Shown here: positions 21,791 to 36,179 of the stretch, in pieces | Position numbering within the stretch: position 1 is the stretch's first letter | How the letters are laid out: each line of letters begins with the position of its first letter | Assembly (NCBI GenBank): GCA_027924645.1 | Contig: BSBN01001363.1 | Coordinates: 1,910,001-1,974,000, forward strand | Origin: Cunninghamia lanceolata | Taxonomy: Eukaryota > Streptophyta > Pinopsida > Cupressales > Cupressaceae | Direction: 5' to 3' | Length of the DNA stretch: 64,000 nt | Position numbers and translations under genes: made by a program | The notes under the pieces: generated by a model | What the model saw: only the letters and a program-made list of their open reading frames with translations | The model's database searches: none | Told to the model about the DNA's origin: nothing

Positions 21791-24700
21791 ATAGAATTGT
21801 AAAATAATTCAATAAAAGAATAATAGAATAATATAATTCAAGAATTCAAGAATGATAGAATAATAGATTTATAGAATAATAGAGTGATAGAATGAGAGAA
21901 TGATTGAATAATAGAATTGTAGAATGATAGAATGAAAGAATGATAGAAGAATAGAATTGTAGAATAATATAGTTATAGAATAATAAAATGAAAATATTAT
22001 AGATAAAACATTTATAAAATAATAGAATGATAGAAATGTAGAATAAGAGAATAATAGATTAATATAATAATAATAGAATGATAAAATTATAAAATGATAG
22101 ATTGAAAGAATGATAGAATAATATAATTATAGATTAATAGAATGTTTGAATTATAAAATGATAGTATGAAAGAATGATAGAGTAATAGAATTTTGGAATA
22201 ATATAATAATAGAATGATTGAATGAAGGAATGATATAGTAATAGATTTATAGAATAATAGAATGATAGAATAATAAAATGATAGAATAATAGAATGATAA
22301 GATTATATAATGATAGAATGGAAGAATCTTAGGAAAATAGAATTGTAGAATGATAGAATGAAAAATATTGGAATAATTTAATAAAAGAGTTATAGAATGA
22401 TGGAACTATAGACTTGAATATAACTATAAGATAATACAATTAGAGAATAATACAATTTGAGAATCAAAGAATGATAGAATAATAGATTTATAGAATAACA
22501 AAATGATAGAATTATAGAATGATATAATAATAGGTTTATAGAATAATAGAATGATATAATTATAGAATCATAGAATGAAAGAATTGTAGAAAAATATAAT
22601 TATAAAATAAAACAATAATAGAATTACAGAAGGAAAGAATGATAGAATAATAGAATGATTGAATATAAGAATGATAGAACAATAGATTTATAGAATAATA
22701 GAATGATAGAATTCCATAATGGTATAATAATAGAATGAAAGAATGATAGAATAGTAGATTTATAGAATTATAAAATGAAAGAATGATAGAAAATAGATTT
22801 AAGGAATAATCGAATTTTAGAATTGCAAAATGATAGAATGAAAGAATCGTAGAGTAATAGAACTATAGATTAATCGAATAATGGAATTATACAATGATAG
22901 AATAAAAGAATGACAGAGTAAGAGATTAATAGAATAATAGAGTGATAGAATTGTATAATAATAGAATAAAAGAATGATAGATTAATAGAATTGTAGATTA
23001 ATAGATCTATACAACATGATAGAATGAAACAAAATTATAGAATAATTTAATATTTATAGGATAATCGAATGATAGAATAATAGATTTATATAATAATAGA
23101 ATGATAGAATTATAAATGACAAAATGAAAGAATGATAGACTAATATAATTATAGAATAATAGAATGAAAAATGATAGAATAATAGATTTATACAATAATA
23201 GAATGTTAGAATTATAAAATGGTAGAATGAAAGAATGATAGAGTAATAAAACTTTAGATTAATAGAATAATATAATTATACAATGATAGAATAAAGGAAT
23301 GATAGAATACTAGATTTATAGAATAATATAATGGTAGAAACAAAGAATGATACAAGGAAACAATGATAGAATAATAGAATTGTAGAATACTAGTATAACA
23401 AAATAATAAAATGTTAGAATGAAAGAATGGTAGAATAATAGATTTCTAGAATAATAGAATGATAGAATTATATAATGATAGAATGAAGGCACAATAGAGT
23501 ATTGAAATTTTAGAATAATAGTATGATATAATGATAAAAATGAAAGAATGATAGAATAGTAGAATAATAGAATTGTAGAGTAATAGAATTGTAGAATGAT
23601 AGAATGAAAGAATGGTAGAATACTAGAATTGTAGAATAATAGAATTATAGAAAGAAATAATGATCGAATAATAGATTCATAGAATAATAGAATGAGAGTT
23701 ATAGATTAATAGAATGAAATAATGATAGAATAATAGAATGAAACATTAATAGAACAATAGCCTTATAGTATAATAGAATAATAGAATTATGTAATGATAG
23801 AATGAAAAAATTATAGAATAATAGAATTATCAAATAATACAGTAATAGAATTATAGAATGAAAGAATGATAGAATAATAGAATGATACAATATAAGAATG
23901 ATAGAATAATAGATTTATAGAATGATAGAACAATAGATTTATAGAATAATAGAATGATAGAATTATAGAATGGTAGAATAATAGGTTTATAGAATAATAG
24001 AATGATATAATTGTAGAATCATAGAATGAAAGAATGATAGAATAGTAGATTTATAGAATGATAAAATGTAAGAATGATAGAATGAAAGAGTGATAGGATG
24101 AAAGAATGATAGAAAATTCGATTTAAGGAATAATAGAATTTTATAATTGCAAAATGATAGAATGAAAGAATCGTAGAGTAATAGAATTATAGATTCATTG
24201 AATAATAGAATTATACAATGATAGAATGAAAGAATAATAAAGTAATAGATAAATATAGAATAATAGAGTGATAGAATTGTATAAGGGTAGAATAAAACAA
24301 TGATGGAATAATATAATTATAGATTAATAGATCTATACAACATGATAGAATGAAACAATTATAGCATAACTTAATATTTATAGAATAGTAGAATGATAGA
24401 ATAATAGATTTATTTAATATAATAATAGAATGATAAAATAATAGATTTATAAAATAATAGAATGTTAGAATTATAAAATGGTAGAATGAAAGAATGATAG
24501 AGTAATAAGACTTTAGAATAATATACAATGATAGAATAAAGGAATGACATAATAATATAATGGTAGAAATATAGAATGATGGAAGGAAACAATGATAGAA
24601 TAATAGAATTGTAGAATACTAGTATAACAGAATAATAGAATGAAAGAAAGGTAGAATAATAGAATGATGGAATTAAATAGAATCATAGAATGAAGGAACA

Positions 24701-26573
24701 ATAGAGTAATGGAATTGTAGAATAATAGTATGATCTAATGATAAAAATGAAAGAATGATGGGATAATATAATTGCATAATAATATGATAATAGAAGAAAA
24801 GAATGATAGAATGAAATACTAGTAGAATAATAGATTTATAAAATAATAGAATGATAGAATAGTAGAACAATACAATAAAGGAATGATATAATAAAGGAAT
24901 GATAGAATAATAGAGTTATATAATAATAGAATGACAGATTTATAGAATTATAGAATTATAGAATTATAGATTGATAGAACAATAGATTTATAGGATAATA
25001 GAATGATAGAATTGTAGGGTGAAGAATAATAAAACAAAAGAATTGTAGTTCATAATAGAATGATAGAATGAAACAATCATAGAATAAAAGATTTATAAAA
25101 TAATATAATCCAGTAGAAATATAGAATATAGAAGGAAACATTAATAGAATAATAGAATTGTAGAATACTAGTATAATAGAATGATAGAATGAAAGAATGG
25201 TAGAATAATAGATTTCTAGAATAATAGAATGATGGAATTATAGAATGGTAGAATGAAAGAACAATAGAGTAATGGAATTGTAGAATAATATTAGTTTGGT
25301 ATTATGATAAAACTGAAAGAATGATCAATAGAATAATAGCATTTCATAATAATATGATAATAGAATAAAAGAATGATAGAATGAAATATTGATAGAATAG
25401 TAGATTTACAAAATAATAGAATGATAGAATATTAGAATAATAGAATTCTAGAGCAATGAATGAAGAATTTTAATAACATCCACGAGGCCGCAGCAGCCTA
25501 TGGGACCCATCAGCCGCACACATCCCCTTCAAACAGAACAACAGCCACAAAACATCTTCTAAGTTGCCTGAACTTCCTTCTTGAGATCTTCCCTTGTGCT
25601 GTGAAGTTTGATCAGGAGGTTCACCGTACTACCCAGCCTTGTCACTTCAAAGAATGGTAGAATATTAGAAGTGTAGAATAATAAAATTATAGAATGAAAG
25701 AATGATAGGATAATAGGTTCATAGAATAATAGAATGATAGAGTTATAGATTAATAGAATGAATAATGATAGAATAATAGAATTGTAGAATGATAGAATGA
25801 AACATTAATAGAACAATAGCCTTATAGTATAATAGAATGATAGAATTATAGAATGATAGAATGAAAGAATCATAGAATAATAGAATAATAGAATTGTTCA
25901 ATAATATAATGATAGAATAATCTAGACTTAATGAATTACAAAATGATGAAACTATACAATAATAGAATTATAAAATAATACAATAATAGAATTATTGAAT
26001 TATAATATTAAAGAATGATAGAATAATAGATTTATAGATTTATAGAATAATAGAATGATAAAATGATAGAATAATATAATGATATAATTATTAACTGATA
26101 GAATGATAGAATAATGGAATTGTAGAATTGTAGAATAAAAGATCTATAGAATGATAGACCGAAATAATGATAGAATAAAATATTAATAGAATAATAGAAT
26201 GATGCAATCAAACAATGATAGAAAAATAAAATTGAGGAATAATAAGATGATAGAATGAAATATTGATAGAAGAATAGATTTATGTAATAATAGAACAATA
26301 AAATTATAGAACAATAGAATAATTGAATAATAGAATTGCAGAATGATATGATAATAGAATGATAGAATGATAGATAAATAGAGAATAATAAATTTATATA
26401 ATAATAGAATTATAGAATGATAGAATGAAAGAATGATAGAATAATAGAATAATAGAATTTTAGGATAAGAGAGTTATAAAATGATAGAATAATAAATTAA
26501 GAGAATAATAGAATGATAGAATTATGGAATGATAGAATTATGGAATGATAGAATGAAAGAATGATAGAATAAT
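21791..26573 (+). repeat. Octamer array, U1 (4.8 kb)
   Basis: Uninterrupted ATAGAATN array in clean 8 bp phase for long stretches, such as ATAGAATG-ATAGAATG-AAAGAATG. It contains the island at 25451-25655. It also carries the empty sites of both giant-LTR insertions: GTAGAAAAATATAATTATAAAATAAAAC near 22600 for the element at 49891, and AGTAATAAGACTTTAGA near 24500 for the solo LTR. Confidence 0.96.
25451..25655 (+). repeat. Conserved island within the octamer array (U1)
   Basis: Second copy of the ~200 bp GC-richer island described at 17875. Differences from the other copies are mostly C/T and G/A changes at CG-like positions, as expected for decay of methylated DNA. Confidence 0.8.
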
Positions 26574-26891
26574 TGTTGAATAGCCAAAAGTCATGATTTC
26601 AACCTTTGGTGATTTAATTCTACAACTACCATGATTACAAATGGTTCAACTCCCTCAACTAGAAGTATAAAAAGGGGGTTGGTGCTTTTTGTTTGGGGGT
26701 TGGGTTGGTTGGTGATTGTTGTAGAAGAGTGTATTGTCTCTAAGGATTATAGATTGATTTGAATTATGTAATTTATATTCCTAATGTTGTTATATCAAAT
26801 GTGAATCTATGATATCAATAAATTTACATCGATTTGTGTTGTTGTGTGAAAGTTGTTATTTTGGTTGCTAGATTCTGGTAGTTTGATAACA
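26574..26891 (+). repeat. LTR of unit U2 (318 bp)
   Basis: TGTTGAATAGCC to GGTAGTTTGATAACA, with TATAAAAA at 26666-26673. It is close to the U1 and U3 LTRs by eye, with scattered substitutions. It is preceded directly by the array end AATGATAGAATAAT. Confidence 0.72.
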
Positions 26892-27088
26892 CCCCCAGAT
26901 CTAGACTGCATTAAGTGATATCAAATCCCAATTTGGGTTGTGTCAAAAAGAAGGAATCCTAAAGAATTTTGTTGTGGGTTCAAATGAGAAATAGAAGACC
27001 TATAACTTCAAAGAATTCATGAGACATGGCACATAGTTGATGAGGGAGAAGAGGAGCACTAAGAGTTAGTGATGTAGAAGTCATAGAG

Positions 27089-27637
27089 ATGTTGGGAGGG
27101 ATTACAGCAAGATTAGATGATATGGAAGCAACACAAAGAAGAGGAGTATATTTGGATGACATTAGTGAGGATCAGAATTAAGAACCAAAAATTGAGACAG
27201 AAGATGCAGATAGAAATGAACTAGAAAGAAGATTTTTACAAGCAATATCAAGAATCAATAGCAAACCCATATTGGATGCACCAAGTTATCATGGAAATCT
27301 AAATCTAGAAGAATTAATCGAATAGATTTTAGAGATGGATAAATATTTTGATTTTGAATCAATAGATGATCTGTAAAGGGTGAAATTTGCTTGCATGAAA
27401 TTGAAAGGACATGTATCCTTATGGTGGGATCATGTAAAAATAGAAAGGCAAAGAAAGGGTAACGAAAAAATCAAATTGTTGGATAGAATGGTCAAAAAAT
27501 TGAAGGCTAAATTTCTACCAACCGACTATCAAATAAATATGTTCAAGAAACTAAAAAATTTGAAGCAAAAGGAAAAGAATGTGCATGAGGATGTACAGAA
27601 GAATTATATAGGTTGGATATCAATGTTGGACATGTAG
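27089..27637 (+). pseudogene. Gypsy-type gag fragment, U2
   Basis: Same protein as at 19584 but more decayed. In-frame stops occur at the N after DEDQ (AATTAAGAA near 27178), at the conserved Trp of LIEW (TAG near 27323) and at the Lys of DDLK (TAA near 27374). The capsid core MKLKGHVSLWWDHV and LPTDYQINMFKKLKNLKQ remains readable. The frame ends at the shared TAG after MLDM. It is not functional. Confidence 0.85.
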
Positions 27638-29237
27638 ATTATGATGCTGAGAAAGTGTCAAGGTATCTTAGTGGTTTACATTATTCAATTCAAGATGAAA
27701 TTAGTATGTTCGAATACAAATTGTAGAATAAGCTTATTAGTATGCTTTGAAGGCAAAAGAAAAATTGGAGAGAAAATAAAATAATTTTAGAGGTAGAGGT
27801 AGATTCTCACGTGGAAGAGGACAATCCAGTGGTGGCAGAGGCTATTAAAACAAACAAGGAGAAACCAACACCTGTCAAACAAGCACCTAGGATAATAAGG
27901 GAAGAGGAGATTACTCTAGAGGTAGGGGATATTTTGGAAGAGGTAGAGGAAAAGGATTCTTGAGTACATGTTACCAATGAGGATTCATGAGTACTTCATC
28001 TTGGCACTTTTTCAGGGCTTGAAACTTTCATTTTGGCCCTCAAAATGGCAATTTAGTTTTTTTTCTAGATTTTTAAAAAGTTACTTTTTTAATAACTTGA
28101 AACTCATGTTTCCAATTAAGAATATTAGTTGGCTGTTTGTCCTACCTTAGTTTTTGGAAGCCTTTGTGAAAAAATAGGATTCTCAAGATATGATTGTAAA
28201 ATTACCTAAAATGGCAAAATCTGACAATTGTCGGAAGCTGCCAAAAAAAAATTTCATTTTTTTGGTTTTTCTTGGATATAAGAGAGTTTTCTCTCATTAT
28301 AGCAGCAGAGTTGATGAATAGAAGTTTTTTTGTGTTCCTTCTTCCAAATCTTTGGCTCTCATATGTTTAATGGCACAATTCTACTGAGTGTATATTGTGT
28401 GTTGCATCAATTTCCAATGGTTGCTCGGGGTGTGCGGGCCCCCTCTGTAGTCCCCTGAGGATTAGTCTCACCTTCGCTCGCCCCACCATTATTAGCCCCA
28501 ACTCAGCACAAAAATGTAAGCCTGAGGCAAGGCGCGGTGGGCAACGCTGGGCGGAGTCGCAACGCTCCTGTCTCTCTCGAGGGTAGGGCTAGGGGATACC
28601 TCTGGGTTAAAATATATATATTTTTTATTTTTTTAAATTACTGCAAGTAGGTTGTTAAAATCAGAGATGACACTAATTAGAAATTTTAAAAAAATATATC
28701 AAAACACATCCAATTTTTTTCAAAATTATATGGTACACTAGAGGAAAGAGTCCTCTCCAAAAGGGTATAATAGGTTTTGTGAAAATGATAAAAAAATAAT
28801 ACAAAAGTTGATGTGGAATGAAAACTATTAGATTCTGTAAAGTCTAGCTTTAAAATGATATTACAAAGAAAATATGCATTGAAAACTAATTTTTTTTCTC
28901 CATGCACTAGATATTGAACTCCTCTATTTGGGAAAAAAAATTAGGGAAAAATAAGATTGTTTGCTCTTTTTTTGTGACGTGGACTCAAAGTCACTTTTCC
29001 TAAAATTTTTAGCACTTCAAAATTTTCTCTTAAATTTTTTAAAAAATGTCAAAGTAATTTTTTAAATTTTTTTAAAAATTAAAAGCATAAAATTCATCAA
29101 CAGATCTACATTTCATTACTTTACATCATTTTCAAATTTAAAACATAAATGCCACTTTTATGAGGTCAAAGTTCAGAAAATTTTTTGTTGTTGGCCGATT
29201 CCTTTATAAAGTGTGACAGGTTTGTGCTTTTACCCTA
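27638..29237 (+). repeat. Non-coding rest of U2
   Basis: Homologous to 20133-21790: frameshifted Arg/Gly-rich gag end to ~27990, AT-rich DNA, the GC-rich block at 28434-28607, a very short TA tract at 28613-28621 and the AT-rich tail. Small open frames on both strands recur in other units only because the DNA is repeated. Confidence 0.7.
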
Positions 29238-32200
29238 ATAGAATTGTAAAATAATTCAATAACAGAATAAAAGGATAATAGAATTAAAGAATGATAGAAT
29301 GATAGAATAATAGATTTATAGAATAATAGATTTATAGAATAATAGAGTGATAGAATGAGAGAATGATTGAATAATAGAATTGTAGAATGATAGAATTGTA
29401 GAATGATAGAAGAATAGAATTGTAGAATAATATAGTTATAGAATAATAAAATGAAAATATTATAGAATAAAACATTTATAAAATAATAGAATTATAGAAA
29501 TGTAGAAAAATAGATTAATATAATAATAATAGAATGATAAAATTATAAAATAATAGATTGAAAGAATGATAGAATAATATAATTATAGATTAATAGAATG
29601 TTTGAATTATAAAATGATAGAATGAAAGAATGATAGAGTAATAGAATTTTGGAATAATATAATAATAGAATGATTGAATGAAGGAATGATATAGTAATAG
29701 ATTTATAGAATAATAGAATGATAGAATAATAAAATGATAGATTAATAGAATGATAAGATTATATGATGATAGAATGGAAGAATGTTAGAAAAATGTTGGA
29801 ATAATTTAATAAAAGAGTTATAGAATGATGGAACTATATACTTGAATATAACTATAAAATAATACAATTAGAGAATAATACAATTTGAGAATCAAAAAAT
29901 GATAGAATAATAGATTTATAGAATAACAGAATGATAGAATTATAGAATGATATAATAATAGGTTTATAGAATAATAGAATGATATAATTATAGAATCATA
30001 GAATGAAAGAATTGTAGAAAAATAGAATTATAAAATAATAAAATAATAGAATTACAGAAGGAAAGAATGATTGAATATAAGAATGATACAACAATAGATT
30101 TAAAGAATAATAAAATGATAGAATTACATAATGGTATAATAAGAGAATGAAAGAATGATAGAATAGTAGATTTATAGAATTATAAAATGAAAGAATGAAA
30201 GAATGAAAGAGTGATAGAATGAAAGAATGATAGAAAATAGATTTAAGGAATAATAGAAATTTAGAATTACAAAATGATAGAATGAAAGAATCGTAGAGTA
30301 ATAGAACTATAGATTAATCGAATAATGGAATTATACAATGATAGAATGAAAGAATGATAGAGTAAGAAATTAATAGAATAATAGAGTGATAGAATTGTAT
30401 AAGAATAGAATAAAAGAATGACGGATTAATAGAATTGTAGATTAATAGATCTATACAACATGATAGAGTGAAAAAAAAATTATAGAATAATTTAATATTT
30501 ATAGGATAATAGAATGATAGAATAATAGATTTATATAATAATAGAATGATAGAATTATAAATGACAAAATGAAAGAATGATAGACTAATATATTATAGAA
30601 TAATAGAATGAAAAAATGATAGAATAATAGATTTATACAATAATAGGATGTTAGAATTATAAAATGGTAGAATGAAAGAATGATAGAGTAATAAAACTTT
30701 AGATTAATAGAATAATATAATTATACAATGATAGAATAAACGAATGATAGAATACTAGATTTATAGAATAATATAATGTTAGAAATAAATAATGATAGAA
30801 GGAAACAATGATAGAATAATAGAATTGTAGAATACTAGTATAACAAAGTAATAAAATGATAGAATGAAAGAATGGTAGAACAATAGATTTCTAGAATAAT
30901 AGAATGATAGAATTATATAATGATAGAATGAAGGAACAATAGAGTAATGAAATTGTAGAATAATAGTATGATATAATGATAAAAATGAAAGAATGATAGA
31001 ATAGTAGAATAATAGAATTGTAGAGTAATAGAATTGTAGAATGATAGAATGAAAGAATGGTAGAATACTAGAATTGTAGAATAACAAAATTATAGAAAGA
31101 AAGAATGATAGAATAATAGATTCATAGAATAATAGAATGAGAGTTATAGATTAATAGAATGAAATAATGATAGAATAATAGAATTGTAAAATGATAGAAT
31201 AAAACATTAATAGAACAATAGCCTTATAGTATAACAGAATGATAGAATTATATAATGATAAAATGAAAAAATTATAGAATAATAGAATTGTTGAATAATA
31301 CAATAATAGAATTATAGAATAATACAATAATAGAATTACAGAACGAAAGAATGATAGAGTAATAGAATGATAGAATAATAGATTTATAGAATGATAGAAC
31401 AATAGATTCATAGAATAATAGAATGATAGAATTATAGAATGGTAGAATAATAGGTTTATAAAAAAATAGAATCATATAATTGTAGAATCATAGAATGAAA
31501 GAATGATAGAATAGTAGATTTATAGAATGATAAAATGTAAGAATGATAGAATGAAAGAGTGATAGGATGAAAGAATGATAGATAATTAGATTTAAGGAAT
31601 AATAGAATTATAGAAATGCAGAATGATAGAATGAAAGAATCGTAGAGTAATAGAACTATAGATTAATTGAATAATAGAATTATACAATAATAGAATGAAA
31701 GAATAATAAAGTAATAGATGAATATAGAATAATAGAGTGATAGAATTGTATAAGGATAGAATAAAAGAATGATGGAATAATAGAATTATAGATTAATAGA
31801 TCTGTACAACATGATAGAATGAAACAATTATAGCATAATTTAATATTTATAGAATAATAGAATGATAGAATAATGGATTTATTTAATATAATAATAGAAT
31901 GATAAAATAATAGATTTATACAATGATAGAATGTTGGAATTATAAAATTGTAGAATGAAAGAATGATAGAGTAAGAATAATATACAATGGTAGAATAAAG
32001 GAATGACAGAATAATATATTTATAGAATAATATAATGGTAGAAATATAGAATGATAGAAGGAAACAATGATTGAATAATAGAATTGTAGAATACTAGTAT
32101 AACAAAATAATAGAATGAAAGAAAGGTAGTATAGAATGATGGAATTATAGAATGATAGAATGAAGGAACAATAGAGTAATGGAATTGTAGAATAATAGTA

Positions 32201-34090
32201 TGATATAATGATAAAAATGAAAGAATGATAGGATAATATAATTGCATAATGATAAAAGAATAAAAGAATGATAGAATGAAATATTGATAGAATAATAGAT
32301 TTATAAAATAATAGAATGATAGAATAGTAGAAAAATACAATAAAGGAATGATATAATAAAGGAATAATAGAATAATAGATTTATATAATAATAGAATGAG
32401 AGATTTATAGAATTATAGAATTATAGATTGATAGAACAATAGATTTATAGAATAATAGAATGATAGAATTGTAGGGTGAAGAATAATAAAACAAAAGAAC
32501 TGTAGTTCATAATAGAATGATAGAATGAAACAATCATAGAATAAAAGATTTATAAAATAATATAATCCACTAGAAATATAGAATGATAGAAGGAAACAAT
32601 GATAGAATAATAGAATTGTAGAATACTAGTATAATAGAATGATAGAATGAAAGAATGGTAGAATAGTAGATTTCTAGAATAATAGAATGATGGAATTATA
32701 GAATGGTAGAATGAAAGAACAATAGAGTAATGGAATTGTAGAATAATATTAGTATGGTATTATGATAAAAATGAAAGAAAGATCAATAGAATAATAGAAT
32801 TTCATAATAATATGATAATAGAATAAGAGAATGATAGAATGAAATATTGATAGAATAATAGATTTATAAAATAATAGAATGATAGAATATTAGAATAATA
32901 GAATTCTAGAGCAATGAATGAATAATGAATTTTAATAATGTCCATGAGGCCACAACAGCCTATGGGACCCATCAGCCGTGCACATCCCCTTCAAACAGAA
33001 CAGCAGCCACAAAATGTCCTCTAATTTGCTTGAACTTCCTTCTTGAGATCTTCCCTTCTACTGTGAAGTTTGATCACGAGGTTCGCCATACTACCCAGCC
33101 TTGTCGCTTCAAAGAATGGTAGAATGGTAGAATATTAGAATTGTAGAATAGTAGAATTATAGAATGAAAGAATGATAGGATAATAGGTTCACAAAATAAT
33201 AGAATTATAGAGTTATAGATTAATAGAATGAATAATGATAGAATAATTGAATTGTAGAATGATAGAATGAAACATTAATAGAACAATAGCCTTATAGTAT
33301 AATAGAATGATAGAATTATATAATGATAGAATGAAAGAATCATAGAATAATAGAATTGTTGAATAATATAATGATAGAATAATCTAGACTTAATGAATTA
33401 CAAAATGATGGAACTATACAATAATAGAATTGTGAAATAATACAAAAATAGAATTATAGAATTATATAATTAAAGAATGATAGAATAATAGATTTATAGA
33501 TTTATAGAATAATAGAATGATAGAATGATAAAATGATAGAATAATAGAATGATATAATTATTAACTGATAAAATGATAGAATTATTGAATGATAGAATGA
33601 AAGAATGATAGAACAATAGATTTATAAAATAATAGAATGATAGAATAATAGATTTATAGAATGATAGACTGAAATAATGATAGAATAAAATATTAATAGA
33701 ATAATAGAATGATACAATCAAACAATGATACAATAATAAAATTGAGGAATAATAAGATGATAGAATGCAATATTGATAGAAGAATAGATTTATGTAATAA
33801 AAGAACAATAAAATTATAGAATGATAGAATAAAAAATGATAGAATGATTGAATAATAGAATTGTAGAATGATATGTTAATAGAATGATAGAATGAAAGAA
33901 TGATAGAATAATAGATAAATAGAGAATAATAAATTTATATAATAATAGAATTACAGAATGATAGAATGAAAGAATGATAGAATAATGGAATAATAGAATA
34001 ATAGAATTGTAGGATAAGAGAGTTATAAAATGATAGAATAATAAATTTAGAGAATAATAGAATGATAGAATTATGGAATGACAGAATAAT
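29238..34090 (+). repeat. Octamer array, U2 (4.85 kb)
   Basis: ATAGAATN array, uninterrupted except for the island at 32909-33118. Variant order follows the other units and is closest to U0 part 1 in the first 1.5 kb. Confidence 0.96.
32909..33118 (+). repeat. Conserved island within the octamer array (U2)
   Basis: Third copy of the island. It carries a small insertion at the start (ATGAATGAATAATGAAT) and keeps a 65-codon plus-strand frame ending FKEW. Confidence 0.8.
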
Positions 34091-34405
34091 TGTTGAGCTG
34101 CCAAAAGTCATGATTTCAACCTGTGGTGATTTAATTCTACAACTACCATGATTACAAATGGTTCAATTCCCTCAACTAGAAGTATAAAAAGGAGGTTGGT
34201 GCTTTTTGTTTGGGGGTTGGGTTGGTTGGTGATTGTTGTAGAAGAGAGTATTGTCTCTAAGGATTATAGATTGATTTGAATTGTGTAATTTATATTCCTA
34301 ATGTTGTTATATCGAATGTGAATCTATGATATAAATAAATTTACATCAATTTGTGTTGTGTGAAAGTTGTTATTTTGGTTGCTAGATTCTGGTAGTTTGA
34401 TAACA
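34091..34405 (+). repeat. LTR of unit U3 (315 bp)
   Basis: TGTTGAGCTGCC to GGTAGTTTGATAACA, TATAAAAA at 34183-34190. It is 3 bp shorter than the other two (one GTT fewer near 34355). Confidence 0.72.
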
Positions 34406-34602
34406 CCCCCAGATCTAGACTGCATTAAGTGATATCAAAGCCCAATTTGGGTTGTGTCAAAAAGAAGGAATCCTCAAGAATTTTGTTGTGGGTTCAAATG
34501 AGAAATAGAAGACCTACAACTGCAGAGAATTTGTGAGACATGGCACATAGAGGGTGAGGGTGAAGAGGAGCACTAAGAGTTAATGATGTAGAAGTCGTAG
34601 AG

Positions 34603-35140
34603 ATGCTGGGAGGGATTACAGCAAGATTAGATGATATGGAAGCAACACAAAGAAGAGGAGTATATGTGGACAACATTAGTGAGGATGAGAATGAAGAACC
34701 AGAAATTGAGATAGAAGATGCAGATAGAAATGAACTAGAAAGAAGATTTTTACAAGCAATATCAAGAATCAATATTCGATGCACCAAGTTATCATGGAAA
34801 TCTAAATCTAGAAGAATTAATTGAATGGATTTCAGAGATGGATAAATGTTTTGATTTTGAATCAATAGATGATCTGAAAAGGGTGAAATTTTCTTGCATG
34901 AAATTGAAAGGACATGTATCCTTATGGTGGGATCATGTGAAAATAGAAAGGAAAAGAAAGGGTAAGGAGAAAATCAAATTGTTGGATAGAATGGTCAAAA
35001 AATTGAAGGCTAAATTTCTACCAACTGACTATCAAATAAGTTTGTTCAAGAAACTAAAAAATTTGAAGCAAAAGGAAAAGAATGTGCATGAGGATGTACA
35101 GAAGAATCATATAGGTTGGATATCAATGTTGGACATGTAG
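34603..35140 (+). pseudogene. Gypsy-type gag fragment, U3
   Basis: Same gag as at 19584. An ~11 bp deletion after SRIN (near 34772) shifts the frame, so the first 57 or so residues and the capsid core (from EMDKCFDFESIDDLKR) lie in different frames. The frame again ends at TAG after MLDM. It is inactive. Confidence 0.87.
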
Positions 35141-36135
35141 ATTATGATGTTGAGAAAGTGTCAAGGTATTTTAATGGTTTACATTATTCAATTCAGGATG
35201 AAATTAGTATGTTCAAATACAAATTGTAGAATAAGCTTATTAGTCTGCTTTGAAGGTAAAAGAAAAATTGTTGAGAAAATAACATAATTTTAGAGGTAGA
35301 GGTAGATTCTCACATGAAAGAGGACAATCTAGTGGTGGCAGAGGCTATCAAAACAAACAAGGAGAAGCCAACACCTCTCAAACAAACACCTAGGATAATA
35401 AGGGAAGAGGAGATTATTCTAGAGAGAAAGAGGAGATTACTCTAGAGGTAGGGGATATTTTGGAAGAGGTAGAGGAAGAGGATTCATGAGTACATGTTAC
35501 CAATGAGGATTCATGAGTACTTCGTCTTGGCACTTTTTCGGGGCTTGAAATTTTTATCTTGGCCCTCAAAATGGCAATTTAGTTTTTTTTCTAGATTTTT
35601 AAAAAGTTGCTTTTGTAATAACTTGAAACTCATGTTTCAAATTTAGAATATTAGTTGGCCATTCATCCTACCTTAGTTATTGAAATCTTTTGGAAAAAAA
35701 TAGGATTCTCAAGATATGATTGTAAAATTACCTAAAATGGCAAAATCTGACAATTGTCGAAATCTGTCAAAAAAGGTAATTTTTTTTTTTGTTTTTCTTG
35801 GATATAAGAGAGTTTTCTCTCATTGTAGCAGCAGAGTTGATGAATAGAAGTTTTTTGTGTTCCATCTTCCAAATCTTTGGCTCTCATATGTTTAATGGCA
35901 CAATTCTATTGAGTGTATGTTGTGTGCTGCATCAATTTCCAATGGTTGTTCGGGGTGTGCGGGCCCCCTCGGTAGTCCCCTGAGGATTAGTCTCGCCTCC
36001 GCTCACCACTCTGTTATTAGCCCCAACTCGGAAAAAAAATGTATGCCCGAGGCAAGGCGCGGAGGGCAACGCTGGGCGAAGTCACAATGCTCCTGTCTCT
36101 CTCGGGGAGTAGAGCTAGGGGATACCTCTGGGTTA

Positions 36136-36179
<44 letters not shown>

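Larger units (their letters stand above)
19037..26573 (+). mobile_element. Tandem unit U1: gag-bearing LTR element with octamer array
   Basis: A complete 7537 bp unit. It holds the LTR (19037-19354), a PBS-like site (19379-19392), a gag pseudogene (19584-20132) with an Arg/Gly-rich remnant to about 20500, a GC-rich block (20956-21130), a (TA)n tract, an AT-rich tail and the octamer array (21791-26573). The next LTR follows directly. One LTR per unit in a head-to-tail series is what LTR-LTR unequal recombination of an LTR retroelement produces. No pol is present, so this is best described as a non-autonomous, LARD-like element. An alternative is a composite satellite that captured an LTR and gag. 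Confidence 0.75.
26574..34090 (+). mobile_element. Tandem unit U2
   Basis: A complete 7517 bp unit with the same order as U1: LTR 26574-26891, PBS-like site near 26916, gag pseudogene 27089-27637, Arg/Gly-rich remnant to ~27990, GC block 28434-28607, minimal TA tract, tail to 29237 and octamer array to 34090. In diagnostic positions (tail words, ACTATATACTTGAATATAAC in the array) it resembles U0 more than its neighbours U1 and U3. Confidence 0.75.
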
